From CAMQVM01 sp044433365 (GTDB taxonomy: Bacteria; Bacteroidota; Bacteroidia; Bacteroidales; Rikenellaceae), in the NCBI GenBank assembly GCA_044433365.1, contig JAWXTR010000055.1:1-20072 (forward strand): a stretch of 20,072 nucleotides of DNA. Direction: 5' to 3'. The translations under genes and the position numbers were made by a program. Within the stretch, counting starts at the first letter, position 1. Each line of letters opens with the position of its first letter. The notes below the pieces were generated by a model. That model did not search any database, was not told the DNA's origin, and was given only the letters and a program-made list of their open reading frames with translations. Shown here in pieces: positions 7,241 through 13,687 of this stretch.

Positions 7241-8245
7241 ATGACAAAAAGAGAAGTTATTAAAATGGTCTTAGATGGTCAGAAGCCACCTTATGTACCT
7301 TGGTCATTTAAATTTACTCAAGAGCCTAAAGAGATGCTTGAAGAGCACTATGGCGTTGACGATTTAGATGTAGTTTTAGGAAATCACGTTCTACAACTTG
7401 GTAGCGATATTGGATTTTTCGAAAAAGTCGGAGAAAATTTATATCAAGACGTTTTTAAAGTTGTGTGGGACAGAAGTATCGACAAAGATATTGGTGATGT
7501 AAAAGGGGTGCTTCTTTCGGAGCCAACACTCGAGGGTTACCAATTTCCCAACCCTTTAGATCCTCGTTTTTACGCAAATATCGAGAGTGAAATTGAGAAA
7601 AAACCCGATATGTTTAGAGTTTTTCAGATTGGTTTTTCGCTTTACGAACGTGCTTGGACCCTAAGAGGTATCGAAAATATTTTGATGGACTTTTTCTTAT
7701 ATCCCGACTTCGTACACCAACTTTTAGATGCAATTTGCGACTACAACATTGCTCAAATCGACAAGGCACTAGAATATGATATAGATGCAGTATATTTTGG
7801 CGACGACTGGGGTCAACAAAAGGGCTTGATTATGGGTTACGATCTTTGGAAAGAGTTTTTATACCCTCGTATTCAAAGGATGTATAAGAGAGTCCGTGAC
7901 GCTGGAAAATATGTAATGATTCATAGTTGTGGCGATGTAGATGAGCTATTCCCAGACCTTATTGATGCTGGTCTTAACAGCTTTAACCCATTCCAACCAG
8001 AGGTTATGGATGTAAAAGAGCTTATTGAGATGTATCGTGGCAGACTTGCATTCCATGGCGGTCTTTCAATGCAAAAAACTCTTCCATTTGGCACCGTTGA
8101 AGATGTTATTGCAGAGTCGAAAATGCTCCTTGAGCTTGGTAAAGATGGCAGTTATATCTTCTCACCATCTCACTCAGTCGAAAGCGATACGACTAAAGAA
8201 AATATCCTTGCATTTATTGATATTGCAAATGCTCAGCTGAAATAG
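7241..8245 (+). CDS. UroD-fold methyltransferase (corrinoid-linked, second paralogue)
   Basis: A 334-aa single-domain protein of the uroporphyrinogen-decarboxylase-like methyltransferase group, to which MtaA and vanillate O-demethylase MtvB belong. Motifs: GDDWGQQKGLIMGYDLWKEF (187-206), IHSCGDV (227-233) with the zinc-type HxC ligands His228 and Cys230, and SPSHSVESDTTKEN (308-321), where His311 occupies the place of the third ligand that is Cys in MtaA. It is not a heme-pathway UroD judged by this zinc-type motif and context. I start at 7241 (MTKREVIKMV); a frame-continuous ATG at 7169 would translate the CAA repeat into poly-Asn and overlap the GTPase gene, which is unlikely. Inferred role: donor-side methyltransferase that demethylates a methoxy, methyl-N or similar substrate onto the corrinoid protein. 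Last gene of the cluster. Confidence 0.85.
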   Translation: MTKREVIKMVLDGQKPPYVPWSFKFTQEPKEMLEEHYGVDDLDVVLGNHVLQLGSDIGFFEKVGENLYQDVFKVVWDRSIDKDIGDVKGVLLSEPTLEGYQFPNPLDPRFYANIESEIEKKPDMFRVFQIGFSLYERAWTLRGIENILMDFFLYPDFVHQLLDAICDYNIAQIDKALEYDIDAVYFGDDWGQQKGLIMGYDLWKEFLYPRIQRMYKRVRDAGKYVMIHSCGDVDELFPDLIDAGLNSFNPFQPEVMDVKELIEMYRGRLAFHGGLSMQKTLPFGTVEDVIAESKMLLELGKDGSYIFSPSHSVESDTTKENILAFIDIANAQLK

Positions 8246-8250
8246 TATTA

Positions 8251-8452
8251 GGGGAGTTCTTATGGGGAGTTCTAATAATTGGTTTTATTCGATTTTATAT
8301 TTTGAGGTTTTAGATTTGGATTTTGCAAAATGTGGGCGTAGCGGTGCCTACGGTGCATTTTGTAAAATTCAAAGATGAAGCCTCAAAATGAAAAAGCGTT
8401 AAAATCCAATTTTTAGAAGTGCCCTTATTATAAGTTCCCATTATAAGTTCCC
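8251..8452. repeat. Long imperfect palindrome, repeat family B
   Basis: The core 8264-8424 has arms that mirror one another at several levels: GGGGAGTTCTAA with TTAGAAGTGCCC, ATTTTGAGG with CCTCAAAAT, ATTTTGCAAAATG with CATTTTGTAAAAT, and a central CGTAG/CTACG stem. GAGTTC/AAGTTCCC copies extend it outward on both sides to 8251 and 8452. It follows the stop of the methyltransferase gene and could stop transcription, but no T-run is present. A shortened relative is at 13622-13666. Confidence 0.65.
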
Positions 8453-8476
8453 TTAACAAGCCTTATTATAACAATT

Positions 8477-8520
8477 ATTTACCCCCATTTTTGCATAAAA
8501 ATGTAAAAATGGGGGTAAAT
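8477..8520. terminator. 20-bp perfect-stem hairpin
   Basis: Arms 8477-8492 and 8505-8520 are perfectly complementary (ATTTACCCCCATTTTT and its complement); including a GCAT/ATGT extension with one G-T pair the stem reaches 20 pairs around AAAA. It lies between the methyltransferase cluster and the -7 element of the beta-helix gene, so it may separate the two transcription units. Without a T-run after it, an intrinsic terminator role is tentative. Confidence 0.45.
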
Positions 8521-8535
8521 ATTATTAAAAAATAG

Positions 8536-8543
8536 TAACTTTG
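8536..8543 (+). promoter_or_regulatory. Candidate -7 element TAACTTTG for the beta-helix gene
   Basis: Matches TAnnTTTG. No TTTG is seen at the usual -33 spacing, which falls in the 3' arm of the preceding hairpin. If used, the transcript would start just before the 167-bp palindromic element and carry it in its leader. Confidence 0.4.
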
Positions 8544-8561
8544 TCAAAAGTTTACCCAAAT

Positions 8562-8728
8562 TAAGTAGTGTAAAACAATTATTGCCATATTCTTAATAGC
8601 ACTCTTGGAGCGATATTTTTTACTATTAAATCTCAATGTAGAACCACTATATTTTCAATTCAATAGCAAAAAATCTCATCTCCAATAGCACTATTAAAAA
8701 CACACCAATAATTATTTTACCCTACTTA
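8562..8728. mobile_element. 167-bp palindromic element, copy 2 (MITE-like, inverted)
   Basis: Reverse complement of copy 1 at 6101-6267 with five differences over 167 bases. Ends TAAGTAG and CTACTTA. It sits between the candidate promoter at 8536 and the start codon at 8741, so it would form a large hairpin in the leader RNA. Confidence 0.75.
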
Positions 8729-8740
8729 CTATTTTTAATT

Positions 8741-10150
8741 ATGAAGGAATTATTAATCAAAACATCATTTGCAGCACTCTTTATGTTAGCTGCCTTTAAT
8801 GCAACTGCTCAAAATGGCATGCCAAGCAAAGAGAACGTTATGAACCTTAAATCTGCCTATGTAGATAAAATTGATGAGGTTAAAATCGAAAAAAATGGCG
8901 TTACCGACTATGGTATGCAATCGAGCCTGCATAAAGACCAATCTGCCACACTACAAAGGGCTATTAAAGAGCTATCTGAAAGCGGTGGTGGAAAACTATT
9001 TATACCAAAAGGAACATATCTTTTTAGAAGTGTTCGAATGATGTCGAATGTACATATTATTTTTGAAGAGGGAACAATTTTAAAACCATATTGGGGCGAT
9101 GAATCAAACGTTAATATGTTTGATTTTAGCAATGACGATAAAATGAGTAATATCCCTATCGAAAATTGCTCAATTCGTGCATCAAAAGGGTTTTACACTG
9201 TAGACTACTCAAATATTCCTCGTAATCAAGAAATTAGGACAAGGTTTGTTATTTTAAAGATGGTAAACAACTTCTCTATCGCAGATGCTGATATTAAAGA
9301 TAATTATTCGGTATATTGTGCATTTACACTAACCCCTGCCGATGCTCCAAACTCACTTAGTTGGAAAGTAGACCGCCCTACAAATGGCGAACTTACTCAC
9401 TGTAAAATATATAATCCAAACCCTGGCTATGGACTTGTTCAAATTCACGGTGCTCGCAACGTATATTTTGAAGATATTTACTCGAAAGGCGGCGTAACGC
9501 TTCGTTTAGAGACTGGCGCAAACACTCCTACTATTGGAGTTTACGATATTTTTGCCCGTAATGTAAGAAATGAGGATGGTAGAAATGCAATAATGATGAA
9601 CCCACACGTTGCACAAAATGGAACAGTAAAAGCTGACGGAGTGTGGACAAAAAATAGTAATGTAGCGGTTAAAGCCGAAGGTGGTCCTGCTGGGGGCAAA
9701 CATGGAGCAAACTCTGCTGCTGGTAGATTTGGAAATGACTCTAAAATTATAAACGTACACTCTATCTATGGTGAAAATAGTGTCGCCTCAACCAAAAATT
9801 TAATGAACTACCATAAAGAGCAGTACGATTTAATAAAGTATTTGGATGTTGTACCTTATGGCAAATGGATAAACTCACCATCTGTTGCTGCATGTATCGA
9901 CGAAACTGGTGATTACTGGGATATTACGTTTGAAAACGTAACAACCGAAGGTTTTAAATACGACAACTGTGATATTATCGTAAGGGAAGAGGGTAAAGGC
10001 AATGGTACAGAGAAAAACGACCAAAGCATGGCAATCAGAGAGTCGATTCCACACCTTAAAAAATGGCATGGCTACACAAAAGACGACTTTTTCACCCCCA
10101 AAAAACCAGTTGCAGCCGACGAGGTTTTAAAACCTCAATTTAAAAACTAG
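8741..10150 (+). CDS. Secreted right-handed beta-helix protein, probable polysaccharide-active enzyme
   Basis: 469 aa with a clear signal peptide (MKELLIKTSFAALFMLAAFN, cleavage near ATAQ at 21-24). From residue 68 the pattern SATLQRAIKEL...SGGGKLFIPKGTYLF is the start typical of pectate-lyase-3 type beta-helices, in which a buried iP-G-Y strand opens the helix. Further rungs follow, e.g. VQIHGARNVYFEDIYSKGG (233-251), LRLETGAN (254-261) and VNNFSIADADI (175-185). The acidic and aromatic residues around 230-260 could form the active groove, but I cannot assign a CAZy family: GH28, GH82 or a polysaccharide lyase are all possible, as is a non-catalytic glycan binder. Exported to periplasm or surface. 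It is alone in its transcription unit, preceded by a palindromic element and followed by a strong hairpin. Confidence 0.75.
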   Translation: MKELLIKTSFAALFMLAAFNATAQNGMPSKENVMNLKSAYVDKIDEVKIEKNGVTDYGMQSSLHKDQSATLQRAIKELSESGGGKLFIPKGTYLFRSVRMMSNVHIIFEEGTILKPYWGDESNVNMFDFSNDDKMSNIPIENCSIRASKGFYTVDYSNIPRNQEIRTRFVILKMVNNFSIADADIKDNYSVYCAFTLTPADAPNSLSWKVDRPTNGELTHCKIYNPNPGYGLVQIHGARNVYFEDIYSKGGVTLRLETGANTPTIGVYDIFARNVRNEDGRNAIMMNPHVAQNGTVKADGVWTKNSNVAVKAEGGPAGGKHGANSAAGRFGNDSKIINVHSIYGENSVASTKNLMNYHKEQYDLIKYLDVVPYGKWINSPSVAACIDETGDYWDITFENVTTEGFKYDNCDIIVREEGKGNGTEKNDQSMAIRESIPHLKKWHGYTKDDFFTPKKPVAADEVLKPQFKN

Positions 10151-10176
10151 AACTTGATTATTTTTTTTATGGGTAA

Positions 10177-10390
10177 GAGTATGACCCCAAAGTCCCTAAA
10201 TAGACAAACAAGAGGGTGACTTAAAATTAAACAATCCAGACCATTACCCCCACTCACAACGCTTGTGAACAGGGGTAATGGTCTGGATTTTTGATTGTGG
10301 GTCACCCACTTGTTTGCATAAAATAGGTGCTTTTTAGTCACCCTCTTGCTTTTTTTCTTAGGGTCATTCGCAAGAGTGGTTTTGCGAATA
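10177..10390. repeat. Family A palindromic repeat, full copy, between convergent genes
   Basis: Nested inverted repeats: CAAACAAGAGGGTGAC (10205-10220) with GTCACCCACTTGTTTG (10301-10316), one mismatch, enclosing the 18-bp stem described separately; flanking AAAGTCCCTAAATAG and its mirror around 10322-10335 extend it, and an ATTCGCAA/TTGCGAAT hairpin (10367-10390) closes the right side. The right half matches 1859-1940 in reverse complement. Confidence 0.7.
10233..10292. terminator. Probable terminator between convergent genes
   Basis: Perfect 18-bp stem (10233-10250 with 10272-10289, AATCCAGACCATTACCCC and its complement) with a smaller CACAA/TTGTG stem in its loop, followed on the plus strand by a run of five T. 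It lies 80 bases after the beta-helix stop codon and 100 bases beyond the metG stop on the other strand, so it may serve both genes. Confidence 0.65.
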
Positions 10391-10397
10391 TCCCTTC

Positions 10398-12431
10398 TTA
10401 TCCTATCACCGAACCTGGCATAACCTCTCGCTCTGGTGAGACTGTAGCAAGTTTGCCAAGTTCATCCTCAACCATAAGTATCATGCCTTGCGAAGTGATG
10501 CCCTTAATCTCACGTGGAGCAAGGTTTATAAGCACTAAAACGCTCTTACCTATCATATCTTCAGCTGTGTAATACTCTGCAATACCCGAAACGATAGTAC
10601 GTTTGTCGATACCTGTATCGATTGTAAGTTTTAGAAGTTTTTTACTCTTTGGAACCTTTATAGCTTCTATAACTTTTGCTACACGAATATCCATTTTAGT
10701 AAAATCGTCGAATTGAATCTCCTCTTTTTGAGGTGCTGGTTCGAATGCGTTAGCTAGGTTTGCAAGCTTTGTATCTTCCAATTTTTGAAGTTGCGCTTCA
10801 ATTACTGAATCTTCGATTTTTTCGAAAAGCAACTCCGCTTTACCAATTACATGACCCGCCTCAAGCAGATTATCATCGCCTAATCGCTCCCAATTATATT
10901 TGTCAACGTTTAAGATATTTAACATCTTAGCAGCTGTAAATGGCATAAATGGTTCGATTGCAATTGCAATGTTTGCAGTGATTTGAAGAGCGATATTCAT
11001 AATGGTTTTAACACGCTCAGCATCAGTTTTGACCACTTTCCAAGGCTCTGTATCTGCAAGGTATTTATTACCAATACGAGCAACATTCATAGCCTCTTTA
11101 AGGGCTTCACGGAACTTATAGTTCTCGATATTTGCCTCAATAGCACCTTTAGTAGCTTTAATATCGGCTAAAATTTGAGTATCAAACTCTGTTAATTCGC
11201 CACGAGTGGGAACTTCACCCTCGTAATATTTTCCTGTTAATACTAATGCACGATTTACGAAGTTACCAAGAATTGCAACCAGCTCGTTGTTGTTGCGAGC
11301 TTGAAAATCTTTCCAAGTAAAGTCGTTATCTTTTGTCTCTGGAGCATTTGCACAAAGTACATAACGCAACACATCCTCTTTACCCGAAAACTCTTCAAGA
11401 TATTCGTGAAGCCATACTGCCCAGTTGCGAGAGGTCGATATTTTGTCGTTTTCAAGGTTTAAAAACTCATTTGCTGGTACATTTTCTGGTAGGATGTAGT
11501 CGCCATGAGCCTTTAACATTGCAGGGAATACGATACAGTGGAACACAATATTATCTTTACCTATAAAGTGAACCAATTTTGTATCTTCGCTCTTCCAATA
11601 TGTCTCCCAATCGGGTGTTAGCTCTTTAGTTGCTGAAATATAGCCAATAGGGGCATCAAACCAAACATAAAGTACTTTACCCTCAGCACCCTCTACAGGC
11701 ACTGGGATACCCCAATCAAGGTCACGACTTACCGCACGTGGTTGCAGACCCAAATCTAACCAACTTTTACACTGTCCATACACATTTGGCTTCCACTCTT
11801 TATGACCATCTAAAATCCACTCACGCAGAAACGACTCATAGCGGTCGAGAGGTAAAAACCAATGTTTGGTTTCACGTCTTACAGGCACACTTCCCGAAAT
11901 TGCCGATTTAGGGTTAATTAAATCGGTAGCTGAAAGTGTCGTACCACAGCTTTCGCACTGGTCGCCATACGCCTTTTCGTTGTGACAGTGAGGACACTCA
12001 CCAGTTATGTAGCGGTCAGCTAAAAATTGGCTAACTTCTGTATCATAATATTGCTCGGTGGTTTGCTCAATAAAGCTACCATCGTCGTAAAGTTTGCGGA
12101 AAAAATCGGATGCAGTCACTCGGTGCATATCCGAAGAGGTACGAGAATATATATCGAACGATATACCTAGCCCCTCGAAAGCTCCTTTAATGATATTGTG
12201 ATATTTGTCGACAATATCTTGAGGAGTTACCCCCTCTTGACGAGCTTTTATAGTGATAGGCACACCATGTTCGTCTGAACCACAGATAGATAACACATCT
12301 TCACCTTTTAAACGAAGATAGCGAACATAAATATCTGATGGAATATAAACTCCTGCAAGGTGTCCTATATGTACAGGACCGTTGGCATAAGGTAATGCCG
12401 ATGTTACTAAGTGTCTTTTAAACTTTTTCAT
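10398..12431 (-). CDS. metG: Methionyl-tRNA synthetase
   Basis: Charges tRNA-Met with methionine in the cytosol. The 677-aa product is the long bacterial form. The catalytic Rossmann fold shows YANGPVHIGH (HIGH at 21-24) and the KMSKS loop as KISTS (330-334). The inserted zinc knuckle has CPHC and CESC (C146, C149, C159, C162). The anticodon-binding helical bundle follows (about 375-540). The C-terminal 100 residues (from about 575, MDIRVAKVIEAIKV...VSGIAEYY) are the tRNA-binding/dimerisation OB domain of the Trbp111 type. All key motifs are intact. It is the last gene of a minus-strand group with pepE and the YraN gene, 39 bases after the latter. Confidence 0.98.
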   Translation of the reverse strand: MKKFKRHLVTSALPYANGPVHIGHLAGVYIPSDIYVRYLRLKGEDVLSICGSDEHGVPITIKARQEGVTPQDIVDKYHNIIKGAFEGLGISFDIYSRTSSDMHRVTASDFFRKLYDDGSFIEQTTEQYYDTEVSQFLADRYITGECPHCHNEKAYGDQCESCGTTLSATDLINPKSAISGSVPVRRETKHWFLPLDRYESFLREWILDGHKEWKPNVYGQCKSWLDLGLQPRAVSRDLDWGIPVPVEGAEGKVLYVWFDAPIGYISATKELTPDWETYWKSEDTKLVHFIGKDNIVFHCIVFPAMLKAHGDYILPENVPANEFLNLENDKISTSRNWAVWLHEYLEEFSGKEDVLRYVLCANAPETKDNDFTWKDFQARNNNELVAILGNFVNRALVLTGKYYEGEVPTRGELTEFDTQILADIKATKGAIEANIENYKFREALKEAMNVARIGNKYLADTEPWKVVKTDAERVKTIMNIALQITANIAIAIEPFMPFTAAKMLNILNVDKYNWERLGDDNLLEAGHVIGKAELLFEKIEDSVIEAQLQKLEDTKLANLANAFEPAPQKEEIQFDDFTKMDIRVAKVIEAIKVPKSKKLLKLTIDTGIDKRTIVSGIAEYYTAEDMIGKSVLVLINLAPREIKGITSQGMILMVEDELGKLATVSPEREVMPGSVIG

Positions 12432-12470
12432 TATATATTTTGAATCTTTTTTTGAAGTTACCGTAAATTT

Positions 12471-12854
12471 CTACCAAGTAGGATAGAAAAATTTAGGAGT
12501 ATATTCGACTCTATGACTTCCATCATCGCTAAATATTACTACCACCAAATCGAAAAAAATATCGTTTATACCATCCAGTCTAACCGAAGAGGCGTAGTGG
12601 GAAGCACCTGCAATTAAATAACGCAATTTTTTATCGTTAAGAGAGCTTGCAATGGTATCTTCTGAACTCTCTTTACGACTTTTTACCTCAATAATTCGAA
12701 GCGTATCGCCTTTGATTGCAATAATATCTAACTCCTTATTATTTCGCATCCAATTTCGCTCTAAAATGGTCATACCCAACTCAGAGGATACGTAGTTAGC
12801 TGCAATATCTTCGCCAATATGTCCGATTTGTTGATTATGCGATAGATTTGCCAT
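12471..12854 (-). CDS. YraN/UPF0102 family protein (predicted nuclease fold)
   Basis: 127 aa, the usual length for this family. It has the signatures GHIGEDIAANYV (11-22) and ERNWMRNNKELDIIA (32-46), then LRIIEVKSR (52-60). E41, D43, E56 and K58 match the PD-(D/E)XK-like catalytic set proposed for these Holliday-junction-resolvase-related proteins. The biological role of the family is poorly known; a DNA repair or recombination role is inferred from fold. It lies 10 bases downstream of pepE and 39 bases upstream of metG, on the same strand, so co-transcription is likely. No signal peptide. Confidence 0.93.
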   Translation of the reverse strand: MANLSHNQQIGHIGEDIAANYVSSELGMTILERNWMRNNKELDIIAIKGDTLRIIEVKSRKESSEDTIASSLNDKKLRYLIAGASHYASSVRLDGINDIFFDLVVVIFSDDGSHRVEYTPKFFYPTW

Positions 12855-12864
12855 AGTTGAAGAA

Positions 12865-13581
12865 TTATATGTTTAGCAAAAAATCTAGTGAATCGCTGTT
12901 TGAATAATCAACATACTCTTTGCCATAGTTAAATAGTCTCATAGTTCTTTCGCCTATAAGAGTCATTTTTTCACCCTCTACACTAAGCATACATCCTTCA
13001 CGAAGTCCAACTACTGTAACATCTCTGTTTGCAGCTAAAAACTCAGCTAGACGTTGGTCACGAGTCTCACCAGCGTGCCCTTCTGGGTGGAAGTCGGTGT
13101 AGTGAGGATTAATTTGAAACGGAACTAAAGCCATTGTATTAAACGATAGAGGCTCGCAAATAGGCATATCGTTGGTTGTGCAAAGTGTAGGCGATGCAAC
13201 ATTGCTACCTGCACTCCAACCGATATATGGGATGTTTTGCTCTCTTACACGCTTTGCGATAGCATCCATAATGCCACCCTGTTGCATCATTCTAACAAGC
13301 TGGAAAGTGTTGCCTCCACCAACTACAACCGCCTGAGCACTCTCTACAGCTGCCACCATATCAGTGTGGTGGTGTACCGATTCAACTTCGATGCCTATTT
13401 CAGCAAAACGATTAGCAACCTTTTGCTCATATTCATCAAAACTAAAAGTTACAGCAGCAAAAGGGACAAAAAGCACCTTTTTAATATTTGATACAGATAA
13501 AAAATCTTTAATTTGATTTTTTGGATACTCTAAATATGCCTCACCAGCATTTGTAGAGTTGCTTATTAGAAGTAATCTCAT
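12865..13581 (-). CDS. pepE: Dipeptidase E (peptidase family S51)
   Basis: Cytosolic serine peptidase that cleaves Asp-X dipeptides. The 238-aa product has the nucleophile elbow GWSAGSN with Ser123, the Asp at 138 (TTNDMP) and His160 (QINPHYTD), in line with the Ser-Asp-His arrangement of the E. coli enzyme. VVVGGGNTFQL (86-96) is the conserved glycine-rich segment. Length and motifs are those of a complete enzyme. It is first of the minus-strand group pepE-yraN-metG; no TAnnTTTG motif is seen upstream, where a shortened family B repeat lies at 13622-13666. The alternative, cyanophycinase (same family), is less likely because the length fits PepE. Confidence 0.94.
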   Translation of the reverse strand: MRLLLISNSTNAGEAYLEYPKNQIKDFLSVSNIKKVLFVPFAAVTFSFDEYEQKVANRFAEIGIEVESVHHHTDMVAAVESAQAVVVGGGNTFQLVRMMQQGGIMDAIAKRVREQNIPYIGWSAGSNVASPTLCTTNDMPICEPLSFNTMALVPFQINPHYTDFHPEGHAGETRDQRLAEFLAANRDVTVVGLREGCMLSVEGEKMTLIGERTMRLFNYGKEYVDYSNSDSLDFLLNI

Positions 13582-13621
13582 ATAATTTAATTTTAGTAGC
13601 GTTTATTTTCGTTATATTTTA

Positions 13622-13666
13622 GGGAACTTCTAGAAATTGGATTTAAACGCTTTTTTAGAACTCCCC
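13622..13666. repeat. Shortened family B palindrome
   Basis: GGGAACTTCTAGAAATTGG then ATTTAAACGCTTTTTT and TAGAACTCCCC: the outer parts match one arm (8391-8424 in reverse complement) and the far end (8264-8273) of the repeat at 8251-8452, with the roughly 100-base interior missing. It lies between pepE and the downstream end of the transporter gene, both on the minus strand. Confidence 0.55.
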
Positions 13667-13687
13667 TTTAAAAGTTCACATTAAAAA

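Noticed and set aside
7241..8245. Heme-pathway uroporphyrinogen decarboxylase
   Set aside because: It has the zinc-type HxC motif of methyltransferases and sits in a corrinoid cluster; no other heme gene is present.
3196..10150. Functional link between the beta-helix protein (possible pectin enzyme) and methanol metabolism
   Set aside because: Attractive because pectin yields methanol, but no MtaB-type methanol methyltransferase or pectin esterase is present and the beta-helix gene has its own boundary elements.
10205..10316. Insertion sequence ends between convergent genes
   Set aside because: There is no transposase and the inverted repeats close directly onto a terminator stem; a palindromic repeat explains it better.
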